Source: Nocardioides sp. T2.26MG-1
GTDB lineage: Bacteria; Actinomycetota; Actinomycetes; Propionibacteriales; Nocardioidaceae
Length of the DNA: 60,914 bases
NCBI RefSeq assembly: GCF_950101795.1
Contig: NZ_CATNLZ010000033.1
Location: 1-60,914, forward strand
Direction: 5' to 3'
Shown here: positions 25,612-33,028 of the stretch, one piece after another
Numbering within the stretch: the first letter of the stretch is position 1
How the letters are laid out: each line of letters opens with the position of its first letter
Program-made: the position numbers and the translations under genes
Notes under the pieces: model-generated
What the model was told of the DNA's origin: nothing
Seen by the model: the letters and a program-made list of their open reading frames with translations, nothing else
Database searches by the model: none

Positions 25612-28008
25612 TCATCCCTCCGGGGCGTTGAGCTCCGGAGCGCTCGTGGCCCGCTGGGGGCCGAACGCCCCCTCCCAGCTCCAGTCGCGCACCTCGGGCA
25701 GGTCCTCGCCGTGGGTGCGGATGTACTGCTTGTGCCGGATCAGCGCGTTCTTGAACTCCTCGCGCGCGGCGCCCGACGTCGCCCGCAGCCGCGGCACCCG
25801 GTCGATCACGTCGATCGCGAGGTTGTAGCGGTCCATGTGGTTGAGCACCGTCATGTCGAACGGCGTCGTGGTGGTGCCTTCCTCCTTGTAGCCGCGCACG
25901 TGGATGTTGGCGTGGTTGGTGCGCTTGTAGGTCAGCCGGTGGATCAGCCACGGATAGCCGTGGTAGGCGAAGATCACCGGCCGGTCGGCGGTGAACAGCG
26001 CGTCGAAGTCCGCGTCGGAGAAGCCGTGCGGGTGCTCGCTCGCGGGCTGCAGCCGCATCAGGTCCACGACGTTCACGAACCGGATCCGCAGGTCGGGCAG
26101 GTGCTCGCGCAACAGGGCGACCGCTGCCAGGGTCTCCATCGTGGGCACGTCCCCTGCACAGGCCATGACCACGTCGGGGCCTTCGTCGTTGTCGTTCGAC
26201 GCCCACTCCCAGATGCCGGCGCCCTTGGTGCAGTGCACGATCGCGTCGTCCATCGAGAGGTACTGCAGCGCCGGCTGCTTGCCCGCGACCACGACGTTGA
26301 CGTACTGCTTGCTGCGCAGGCAGTGGTCGGTGACCGAGAGCAGCGTGTTGGCGTCCGGCGGAAGGTAGACGCGGACCACGTTGGCCTTCTTGTTCACGAC
26401 GTGGTCGATGAACCCGGGGTCCTGGTGGGAGAAGCCGTTGTGGTCCTGGCGCCACACGTGCGAGGTGAGCAGGTAGTTCAGCGAGGCGACCGGGCGGCGC
26501 CACTCGATCCGGTTCGTCGACTCCATCCACTTCGCGTGCTGGTTGAACATCGAGTCGACGAGGTGGATGAACGCCTCGTAGCAGGAGAACAGCCCGTGCC
26601 GCCCGGTGAGCAGGTAGCCCTCGAGCCAGCCCTGGCAGGTGTGCTCGGAGAGGATCTCCATGATCCGGCCGTCCGCCGCGAGGTGGTCGTCGTAGTCGAG
26701 GATCTCGGCGTTCCAGGTCCGGTTGGTCACCTCCATCACGTCCTGGAGCCGGTTGGAGGAGTTCTCGTCGGGGGCGAACAGCCGGAAGTTGTACATGTTC
26801 TGCGCCATCACGTCGCGCAGGAAGCCGCCCATCACGCGGGTCGCCTCGACGGCGCCGGTGCCGGGGGCATCGACCTCCACGGCGTAGTCGCGGAAGTCGG
26901 GCATCCGCAGCGGCTTGAGCAGCAGGCCGCCGTTCGCGAACGGCGATGCGCTCATCCGCATGTCGCCCTTGGGGTGCAGCGTCCGGATGTCCTCGGCCGG
27001 GGCGCCGTCCTCGCCGAAGAGCTCCTCGGGGCGATAGCTGCGCAGCCACTCCTCGAGCACCCCGCGATGGGAATCGTCGCTGCGGGCGTTGGCGAACGGC
27101 ACCTGGTGGGAGCGCCAGAAGCCCTCGACCAACTTGCCGTCCACCTCCTTCGGGCCGGTCCAGCCCTTCGGCGAGCGGAGCACGATCATCGGCCACGGAC
27201 GACGAGCGACGGCGCCGGACGAGCCGCGGGCCTCGGCCTGGATCTCCGCGATCTCGTCGAGGCAGCGGTCGAGCGTCGCGGCGAACTCGGTGTGCATCTG
27301 CTCGGGGTCGGAGCCGGACACGACGTACGGCGTGTGCCCGTAGCCGCGCAGCAGCGAGACCAGCTCGTCCTCCGGGATGCGGGCCAGCACCGTCGGGTTG
27401 GCGATCTTGTAGCCGTTGAGGTGCAGGATCGGCAGCACCGCGCCGTCGCGCCGCGGGTCGACGAACTTGGTGGAGTGCCAGCTCGTCGCGAGCGGGCCGG
27501 TCTCGGCCTCGCCGTCGCCGACCACCGCCGCGACCACGAGGTCGGGGTTGTCGAAGGCGGCGCCGTACGCGTGCGAGAGCGCGTAACCGAGCTCGCCACC
27601 CTCGTGGATCGAGCCCGGCGTCTCGGGGGCCACGTGGCTCGGAATGCCGCCGGGGAAGGAGAACTGCTGGAACAGCCGCTGCAGGCCGGCCGCGTCCTGG
27701 GACACGTCGGGGTAGACCTCGGAGTAGGTGCCCTCGAGGTAGGCGGACGCCACCAGGCCGGGACCGCCGTGCCCGGGGCCGGTGATGAAGATCATCCGCT
27801 GGCGGCGGGCCATGATCGTGCGGTTGAGGTGCGCGTAGATGAAGTTCAGGCCCGGGGTGGTGCCCCAGTGGCCCAGCAAGCGGGGCTTCACGTGCTCGGC
27901 CACCAGCGGCTCGCGCAGCAGCGGGTTGTCCATCAGGTAGATCTGGCCGACGGACAGGTAGTTCGCGGCGCGCCACCAGCGGTCGAGTGTCTGAAGCGAG
28001 TCATCCAT
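25612..28008 (-). CDS. xfp: Phosphoketolase (xylulose-5-P/fructose-6-P)
   Basis: 798-residue thiamine-diphosphate enzyme that cleaves xylulose-5-phosphate or fructose-6-phosphate with phosphate to acetyl phosphate and an aldose phosphate. Seen: GHGGPGLVASAYLEGTYSEV near the N-terminus, TPP-binding VVGDGEAETGPLATSWHS, and C-terminal HGYPWLIHRLTYKRTNH. Length is typical. ATG at 28008; no strong ribosome site. No acetate kinase or phosphotransacetylase gene is in the window. Convergent with fbiC with one base between stops. Confidence 0.96.
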   Translation of the reverse strand: MDDSLQTLDRWWRAANYLSVGQIYLMDNPLLREPLVAEHVKPRLLGHWGTTPGLNFIYAHLNRTIMARRQRMIFITGPGHGGPGLVASAYLEGTYSEVYPDVSQDAAGLQRLFQQFSFPGGIPSHVAPETPGSIHEGGELGYALSHAYGAAFDNPDLVVAAVVGDGEAETGPLATSWHSTKFVDPRRDGAVLPILHLNGYKIANPTVLARIPEDELVSLLRGYGHTPYVVSGSDPEQMHTEFAATLDRCLDEIAEIQAEARGSSGAVARRPWPMIVLRSPKGWTGPKEVDGKLVEGFWRSHQVPFANARSDDSHRGVLEEWLRSYRPEELFGEDGAPAEDIRTLHPKGDMRMSASPFANGGLLLKPLRMPDFRDYAVEVDAPGTGAVEATRVMGGFLRDVMAQNMYNFRLFAPDENSSNRLQDVMEVTNRTWNAEILDYDDHLAADGRIMEILSEHTCQGWLEGYLLTGRHGLFSCYEAFIHLVDSMFNQHAKWMESTNRIEWRRPVASLNYLLTSHVWRQDHNGFSHQDPGFIDHVVNKKANVVRVYLPPDANTLLSVTDHCLRSKQYVNVVVAGKQPALQYLSMDDAIVHCTKGAGIWEWASNDNDEGPDVVMACAGDVPTMETLAAVALLREHLPDLRIRFVNVVDLMRLQPASEHPHGFSDADFDALFTADRPVIFAYHGYPWLIHRLTYKRTNHANIHVRGYKEEGTTTTPFDMTVLNHMDRYNLAIDVIDRVPRLRATSGAAREEFKNALIRHKQYIRTHGEDLPEVRDWSWEGAFGPQRATSAPELNAPEG

Positions 28009-28099
28009 GGCTTTACCGTTCCGGTTGCCCGCACCCCACGCAAGGGGGAATCAGTCCTGTTTCGCGTGGGCTAGCGTGAGGGTTGACGAAGGAGGAGAC

Positions 28100-28540
28100 G
28101 TGGGCGGCCACAGCGAAGGTGAATCCGAGATCTACGGCGACTACAGCGTCGACGACGAGGACCAGCCCGGGAACATCGACGACCTCGGCGACGGCGACGT
28201 CACCGACGAGCTGGACCGCGGCTACTCGCCGCCCGAGAGCTACTCCGCGGGCCAGGGCTACGGCAACACGCCCTGGGAGGAGGAGCACCGCGAGACGATC
28301 GACCAACGGCTCGGCCAGGAGGTCCCCGACAACGACCCGTACGCCGACGCCGACGACGAGGACGTCCTCGACGACGGGGAGGTCGGCACCGCCCGAGCGG
28401 GCCGGCTGGTGAGCCCCGACGAGGGGCTCGGCGAGGACACGGAGAAGGACCTCGTGGGCGACGACGTCGGCATCGACGGCGCGGCCGCGTCCGCCGAGGA
28501 GGCGGCCATGCACATCGTGGAGGACTTCCGCGAGGAGTGA
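28100..28540 (+). CDS. DUF5709-type acidic protein
   Basis: 146 residues, very acidic (YADADDEDVLDDGEVG) with the conserved C-terminus DTEKDLVGDDVGIDGAAASA then EEAAMHIVEDF. No helix or signal peptide. GTG at 28100 was chosen for its AAGGAGGAG ribosome site; the open frame starts upstream. TAGCGT at 28072-28077 is a plausible -10 box giving a short leader. Function unknown; the family is confined to actinobacteria as far as I know. Confidence 0.85.
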   Translation: MGGHSEGESEIYGDYSVDDEDQPGNIDDLGDGDVTDELDRGYSPPESYSAGQGYGNTPWEEEHRETIDQRLGQEVPDNDPYADADDEDVLDDGEVGTARAGRLVSPDEGLGEDTEKDLVGDDVGIDGAAASAEEAAMHIVEDFREE

Positions 28541-28592
28541 ACCTGTCCCGGACTGGGCACTGACCCCTCCTTACTAGAGGGAGGAACCATCC

Positions 28593-28736
28593 ATGTTGTT
28601 CTTGCTGTGGATCCTGGCCGTGATCCTCGTGATCGCCGGCATCGTCCAGCTCTTCAAGGGTCAGATGCTCTGGGGCATCGTGCTCATCATCGTCGGCTTC
28701 GCCGTCGGGCCCGGCGGCTACAGCATCTTCAAGTAG
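28593..28736 (+). CDS. GPGG-motif small membrane protein, 47 residues
   Basis: MLFLLWILAVILVIAGIVQL, then a second helix and the GPGGYSIF end that names this small actinobacterial family. ATG at 28593 with AGAGGGAGG seven to eight bases upstream. The start lies 52 bp after the DUF5709 stop. Its last 8 bp overlap the convergent udgX gene. Role unknown. Confidence 0.85.
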   Translation: MLFLLWILAVILVIAGIVQLFKGQMLWGIVLIIVGFAVGPGGYSIFK

Positions 28737-29376
28737 CAAGCTGTTCGGCCGCGATCCGCAGGTCGGCGACGAGACCGTCGTACGCCGACCTGCGGTCGTC
28801 CGACCGCAGGACCGCGGACGGATGCGTCGTGGCCAGCACCCATGCCGGCGGCCGCTCCACCGCGAACGACGACGGCCACTCCTCGAGCCGGCCGCGGGCC
28901 TCGCCCACGCGGAAGCCCGCTCCGTAGACGGCCTGACCCGCCGTCCCGCCGAGCAGGACGACACCCGTCGGCCGGACCATCCGCAGCTCCGCCTCGAGCC
29001 ACGGCCCGCACGCTGCGACCTGGGCTCGGGTCGGTGACTGGTGGATCCGCTGCTTGCCGCGGGTCCCCGACCAGCGGAAGTGCTTGACGACATTGGTGAT
29101 GTAGACGTCGCCGGGCGAGATGCCGACCTCCGCCAAGGCCTCGTCCAGCACCTTCCCCGCGGGACCGACGAAGGGCTCGCCCTCGCGGTCCTCACGATCC
29201 CCCGGCTGCTCACCGAGCAGCATTAGCTCGGCGTCGCGGTCGCCGTCGCCCATCACCGCCTGCGTCGCGTCGCGGTAGAGCTCGCAGCCCCGACACTCCT
29301 GCACCGCCTCGCGCAGCGAGCGCCGGCTCAGCGTCTCGGGCACCCAACGGGCAGCGCCGGGCCTCTGCTCGGACAT
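28729..29376 (-). CDS. udgX: UdgX-type uracil-DNA glycosylase
   Basis: 215 residues, superfamily of family 4 UDGs. Cys28 and Cys31 with later cysteines would hold an iron-sulfur cluster. Motif A is GEQPGDREDREGEPFVGPAG (Glu56), and the UdgX-specific loop reads KQRIH with His112, the residue that in studied UdgX proteins forms a covalent bond to DNA after uracil excision. The usual loop is KRRIH; the second position is Gln here. ATG at 29376. Divergent from the F420-type gene at 29462. Confidence 0.93.
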   Translation of the reverse strand: MSEQRPGAARWVPETLSRRSLREAVQECRGCELYRDATQAVMGDGDRDAELMLLGEQPGDREDREGEPFVGPAGKVLDEALAEVGISPGDVYITNVVKHFRWSGTRGKQRIHQSPTRAQVAACGPWLEAELRMVRPTGVVLLGGTAGQAVYGAGFRVGEARGRLEEWPSSFAVERPPAWVLATTHPSAVLRSDDRRSAYDGLVADLRIAAEQLAT

Positions 29377-29427
29377 GGCCGGTCGGTACCCCGCCGGCCG
29401 CGGCGGTCAAACCGTGCAGGGACGTCC

Positions 29428-29455
29428 GAGAACACGTTCTAGTTCCGGCTAGGCT
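29428..29455 (+). promoter_or_regulatory. KstR-like box and leaderless promoter
   Basis: GAGAACACGTTCTA (29428-29441) fits the KstR consensus TnnAACnnGTTnnA except the first base. A -10 box TAGGCT (29450-29455) lies eight bases further on, six bases before the GTG at 29462. The 11-mer AGAACACGTTC recurs, on the other strand, in the promoter at 60801-60830. Confidence 0.6.
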
Positions 29456-29461
29456 GCCGAG

Positions 29462-30328
29462 GTGCGCTTCTCGATCAGCACGGCCTTCCAGCCGGTCGAC
29501 CACCTGCCCCACCTGGCCCGCGCGGCCGACGAGCTCGGCTACCACTCCATGGCCGTGCCCGATCACGTGGTCGACCTCGAGGAGCTGGCCACGCCGTACC
29601 CCTACACCGCGGACGGCGCCCGCCGCTGGGACTCCGACGCGGACTGGCCGGACCCCTGGGTGCTGATCGGCGCGCTGTCCGCCGTGACGACCCGGCTGCG
29701 GTTCTTCACCTCCGTCTACGTCCCCGCGATCCGCAGCCCGTTCCAGGTGGCCAAGAGTGTGGGCACCGCGGCCGTGCTGTCGGGCAACCGGGTCAGCCTC
29801 GGCGTCGGGATCGGCTGGTGCCGCGAGGAGTTCGAGCTGCTCGGGCAGGACTTCTCGACCCGGGGCCGGCGCACCGACGAGGCGCTCGCGCTGATGGCGC
29901 AGCTGTGGTCCCCGGGGTGGACGGAGTTCGAGGGCGAGTTCTACACCGCACCCCGCCTCGCGATGGAGCCCACGCCCACCGAGCGCATCCCGGTGCTGAT
30001 CGGCGGCCTCTCCGAGATCGCGTTCCGGCGCGCGGCACGGCAGGACGGGTGGGTCGGCGACATCTACCCGACGGACGAGGCGATCGCGCTGGCCGGCCGG
30101 ATCGCCGACGTACGCCGGGAGGCCGGCGCGAACGGCGACTTCTCGGTGATCACGGCGCTCAGCGACGCCTTCCTGCCCGAGCACTTCACCCGCGCCGAGG
30201 CCGGCGGGGTCACCGACTGCTGGACGATGCCGTGGGCGTACTACCACGGGCTCGACGCCACGCTGGAACAGAAGCTCGACAGCATGGAGCGCTTCGCCCG
30301 CGACGTGTTGGTGCCCGTCAACGGCTGA
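29462..30328 (+). CDS. F420-dependent (LLM-class) oxidoreductase, TIGR03619-like
   Basis: 288-residue luciferase-like barrel (VDHLPHLARAADELGYHSMA, TTRLRFFTSVYV, GNRVSLGVGIGWCREEFELL, IPVLIGGLSEIAFRRAARQDGW). Motifs fit the TIGR03619 group of probable F420-using enzymes. GTG at 29462 follows a leaderless promoter carrying a KstR-like box, so a sterol or cholesterol-related role is inferred from regulation only. Substrate unknown. Confidence 0.9.
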   Translation: MRFSISTAFQPVDHLPHLARAADELGYHSMAVPDHVVDLEELATPYPYTADGARRWDSDADWPDPWVLIGALSAVTTRLRFFTSVYVPAIRSPFQVAKSVGTAAVLSGNRVSLGVGIGWCREEFELLGQDFSTRGRRTDEALALMAQLWSPGWTEFEGEFYTAPRLAMEPTPTERIPVLIGGLSEIAFRRAARQDGWVGDIYPTDEAIALAGRIADVRREAGANGDFSVITALSDAFLPEHFTRAEAGGVTDCWTMPWAYYHGLDATLEQKLDSMERFARDVLVPVNG

Positions 30329-30399
30329 GCTGGAATGTGGCTCCGCGAGCCGGGTACCTCCCCGACGTCAGCCAGATCATCCGACGTCAGGAGGATGCG

Positions 30400-30615
30400 A
30401 TGCCCAGCAAGTCGGCGAACGTCAAGAACGAGAAGCAGTACGAGGCCCTCAAGGACAAGGGCATGTCGAAGGAGCGGGCGGCCAAGATCGCCAACGCGAA
30501 GGACTCCTCCAAGCACGGCGGCCAGCAGTCCGGCAAGGGCGGCAGCAGCAAGCAGGGCGGCACCACGGCCCAGAAGAAGGAGGCCGGCCGCAAGGGCGGC
30601 AAGGCCAGCCACTGA
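30400..30615 (+). CDS. DUF7218-type small Lys-rich protein
   Basis: 71 residues: MPSKSANVKNEKQYEALKDK, then GMSKERAAKIANAKDSSKHG and a Gly/Lys-rich tail ending KKEAGRKGGKASH. Looks like a basic, plasmid-stabilisation-like (KGG) small protein; possibly nucleic-acid binding or stress related. ATG at 30400, GGAGGA ending five bases upstream. The start lies 71 bp after the oxidoreductase stop. Confidence 0.88.
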   Translation: MPSKSANVKNEKQYEALKDKGMSKERAAKIANAKDSSKHGGQQSGKGGSSKQGGTTAQKKEAGRKGGKASH

Positions 30616-30632
30616 CCCCAGAGCCGGGTGGT

Positions 30633-31088
30633 CTACGAGGCCGAGGTCCTGCCCGCGCTGCGCCGCTCCGCCACGTACGCCAGCCGCCGCAGGCTCTCGG
30701 TGTTGCGCCACGTCAGCTGGAGGTCGCGCAGCGGCTTGGGCATCAGCAGCGCCGGGCCGCTGACCGCGTCCTCCTCGATGCTCACGTCGGTCTCGACACC
30801 GACCGCCTCGAGCCTCAGCGTCACCTTCGCGGCGCCCGTCGGCCATGCCCGCGCGTGCAGCACCAGGGTGGACCCGGGCGTCGACTCGACGACCTCGGTG
30901 GTGTCGTCGAGCAGCGCCGGCCAGGTGCCAACGGAGTGGTGCAGCTTCGTGCCGACCGCCGGCCAGCCGTCATCGACCTCGCGCATCCGGGAGGCGCCCA
31001 CCACCCAGAGCGGGTAGAGCCAGCCGTCGGCCAGCACGTCCCAGACCTGCTCGGGGGTGGCCTTCATCCTGCGGGTGTTGATCGCCAT
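30633..31088 (-). CDS. SRPBCC-fold (START-like) protein
   Basis: 151 residues of the polyketide-cyclase/START fold: MAINTRRMKATPEQVWDVLA, central strands ending RLEAVGVETDVSIEEDAVSG and a long C-terminal helix LRDLQLTWRNTESLRRLAYV. These bind hydrophobic ligands; no catalytic residues can be named. It faces the DUF7218 gene (17 bp between stops). Confidence 0.88.
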   Translation of the reverse strand: MAINTRRMKATPEQVWDVLADGWLYPLWVVGASRMREVDDGWPAVGTKLHHSVGTWPALLDDTTEVVESTPGSTLVLHARAWPTGAAKVTLRLEAVGVETDVSIEEDAVSGPALLMPKPLRDLQLTWRNTESLRRLAYVAERRSAGRTSAS

Positions 31089-31118
31089 GACAGCGCCGTA
31101 CCCATTCGGGAAATGGAA

Positions 31119-31150
31119 GAACCGCTGGGGTCTCGGGTCCCCAGCGGTTC
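31119..31150 (+). terminator. Perfect 12-bp hairpin between SRPBCC and kinase genes
   Basis: GAACCGCTGGGG (31119-31130), 8-base loop, CCCCAGCGGTTC (31139-31150). GTACCCAT occurs as a direct repeat on both sides (31098-31105 and 31161-31168). No gene ends here, so termination of read-through, a leader structure or a regulator site are all possible. Confidence 0.5.
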
Positions 31151-31275
31151 GTTGAAAACTGTACCCATCCGATCGGGTGAACGCCAGGCAAACGTCCTAA
31201 TACAAGTGAGACGTCTGTCACGATGCTCGGCCGACCCGTGACCGATCACGCACGCCCACCCCTCCGCGGCGTGCG

Positions 31276-31281
31276 TACGAT
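31276..31281 (+). promoter_or_regulatory. -10 box TACGAT upstream of kinase leader ORF
   Basis: TACGAT is followed by seven bases and an ATG at 31289, the same spacing as the other leaderless promoters of this window. No good -35 box. Confidence 0.45.
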
Positions 31282-31288
31282 ACGCGCC

Positions 31289-31345
31289 ATGGTCGACCCC
31301 GAGCGTCGCGCGCCGCGTGCCCGTCGACCGCGGGAGGCCGCGTGA
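31289..31345 (+). CDS. Possible leaderless 18-residue leader ORF coupled to kinase gene
   Basis: ATG at 31289 opens 18 codons rich in Arg, Pro and Ala (MVDPERRAPRARRPREAA). Its TGA overlaps the kinase GTG in a GTGA (31342-31345). If the transcript starts at the -10 box predicted, ribosomes would translate this peptide and reinitiate at the kinase start, which also has its own GGGAGG. Confidence 0.35.
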   Translation: MVDPERRAPRARRPREAA

Positions 31346-32313
31346 GCGAGGTGTTCGCGCGGCGCTACGAACTGCTCGACCCGATCGCCGAGGGCGGGAT
31401 GGGGTCGGTCTGGCTGGTCCGAGACCAGGAGGACGGGCAGGTCAAGGTCGCCAAGCTCCTGCGGCACAGCGACGCCGGGTCCCTGCTGCGGTTCATGCGT
31501 GAGCAGTCGACCCGGATCCACCACCCCCACGTCGTCACCCCGATCTCGTGGGCGGGCGAGGACGACACCGTCCTGTTCACGATGCCGCTGGTGCGCGGCG
31601 GGTCGGTCGCCACGCTCGTCGGGGACTGGGGGCCCCTCCCCGAGGCCTGGGTCGGCGTCGTGCTCGAGCAGACCCTGTCGGCACTCGAGGCCGTCCACGC
31701 CGCGCGGGTCGTGCACCGTGACGTCAAGCCCGCCAACCTCCTCCTCGAGCCGACCGGCGCCGGCCGGCCGCACGTCCGGCTCACCGACTTCGGGATCGCG
31801 GTGCCGGTCGACCAGCCCCGGATGACGCTCTCGTCGACCACCCTCGGCACCCCCGGGTACATGGCCCCCGAACAGCTCCTCGGCGGCGATCCCGACCCCC
31901 GGCAGGACCTCTACGCCGCCGCGATGGTCGGGCTCGAGATGCTCGTCGGGCACCCGCCGCCGTTCCACGAGGAGGAGATGCCGGCGACGCCCCTCGGCCG
32001 GCTCCTGGCGCGATCGGGCGATCCCGACCCGGATCGACGGCCGGCCACTGCGAGCGCCATGCTCGACGAGCTGCGCACGACACTGCCTCCCGCGGCCTGG
32101 AACCCCGGGGAGGTCGAGGTGCTGGACCACTTCGAGGGCAGGTTCGACGGCACGGCGTCCGCCGTCCAACCCGGGCCGCTCGTCGCCGCGACCTCGGTGC
32201 TGCACGTCGCTGACACCACATCCAGGCCGCGTGGCGGGTCGCTGCCGATCGTCGTCCTGGTGGTGCTCGGCGTCCTGCTGCTGACGCTCTCGGCGCTCCT
32301 GCTGCTCCGCTGA
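31342..32313 (+). CDS. Ser/Thr protein kinase, tail-anchored, no ectodomain
   Basis: 323 residues. Kinase domain (about 9-245): Gly loop AEGGMGSVW, catalytic Lys38, VVHRDVKPANLL, LTDFGIAV and GTPGYMAPEQL are intact, so it should be active. A linker of about 55 residues leads to one C-terminal helix (LPIVVLVVLGVLLLTLSALL) and then only an Arg. Unlike PknB it has no PASTA or other sensor outside the membrane. GTG at 31342 with GGGAGG upstream. It leads the gene row encoding pilin-headed secreted proteins. Confidence 0.92.
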   Translation: MSEVFARRYELLDPIAEGGMGSVWLVRDQEDGQVKVAKLLRHSDAGSLLRFMREQSTRIHHPHVVTPISWAGEDDTVLFTMPLVRGGSVATLVGDWGPLPEAWVGVVLEQTLSALEAVHAARVVHRDVKPANLLLEPTGAGRPHVRLTDFGIAVPVDQPRMTLSSTTLGTPGYMAPEQLLGGDPDPRQDLYAAAMVGLEMLVGHPPPFHEEEMPATPLGRLLARSGDPDPDRRPATASAMLDELRTTLPPAAWNPGEVEVLDHFEGRFDGTASAVQPGPLVAATSVLHVADTTSRPRGGSLPIVVLVVLGVLLLTLSALLLLR

Positions 32314-32384
32314 CGCCGTCCGGTCCCGGGTCTCTGGTACCGGACCTGGGTCCCGGGGCCCAGGTCGACGGCGCCACGCGGACG

Positions 32385-32390
32385 TAGCGT
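32385..32390 (+). promoter_or_regulatory. -10 box TAGCGT, leaderless-type promoter of lipoprotein gene
   Basis: TAGCGT plus seven bases (ccggcgc) reaches the ATG at 32398. No ribosome site is present. The kinase gene ends 71 bp upstream. Confidence 0.5.
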
Positions 32391-32397
32391 CCGGCGC

Positions 32398-33027
32398 ATG
32401 ACCAGATCATCGCGGGACCGCGGCCTGCTGCGCCGGACCGCTGCGGCTCTCGGGCTCGCCCTGCTGCTGTGCTCGTGCGGCGAGAGCACCGCCCGGGACG
32501 CCACCGACACCACGGGCCCGCGGAGCACGGACTACCTCATCACCTCCGAGTCGCTGCCGACCGGGTGGGGCGACAGCAACTCCCAGGGCGTCGACTACCG
32601 GGTCGACGTCTGCGGGGTCGACCTCGAACCCGAGCCGCCGGTCCGCGCCACCAGCGTGCGGTTCTCCGAGGGCCCCCTCGGTCCGTTCCTGGAGGAGCAC
32701 GTCCGGGTGTACGACTCCGACCTCGTCTCCGGTGTGATCGACCAGCTCCGCGCCGCGCTCGCCGACTGCACCGGGTACACCGCGAGCGGCAGCCGACCCG
32801 ACAGCCCCGAGGCCAGGTTCATCGTCAAGCCCCTGAGCGTCGACGGGGCGCCCGAGGACAGCGTGGCGTGGCGTCAGACGAGCCAGGGCCGGATCCCGAT
32901 CACCGCCGACCTGCTGCTGATCCGGCGGGGTGACGCGGCGGTGATGCTGATGTCCTACGCGATCCGTGCGGTCCCCGACCCCGCTGTCCTCGCCGCCGCA
33001 GCCGCGGCCGTGCCGGAGGGCGAGTGA
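32398..33027 (+). CDS. Lipoprotein, unknown, paired with SGNH hydrolase
   Basis: 209 residues. A basic N-terminus and hydrophobic core end in LLLCSCG; Cys27 is the likely lipid site. The mature part has four further Cys-poor beta-type stretches (SESLPTGWGDSNSQGVDYRV, EEHVRVYDSDLVSGVIDQLR) and resembles the sensor-type lipoproteins found near actinobacterial kinases, without a firm family match. One base separates it from the pilin-headed hydrolase, so they are co-translated and may act together outside the membrane. Confidence 0.85.
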   Translation: MTRSSRDRGLLRRTAAALGLALLLCSCGESTARDATDTTGPRSTDYLITSESLPTGWGDSNSQGVDYRVDVCGVDLEPEPPVRATSVRFSEGPLGPFLEEHVRVYDSDLVSGVIDQLRAALADCTGYTASGSRPDSPEARFIVKPLSVDGAPEDSVAWRQTSQGRIPITADLLLIRRGDAAVMLMSYAIRAVPDPAVLAAAAAAVPEGE

Positions 33028-33028
33028 G

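Noticed and set aside
25711..28074. 787-codon plus-strand frame opposite phosphoketolase
   Set aside because: Shadow frame with low-complexity composition; the minus strand holds an intact phosphoketolase.
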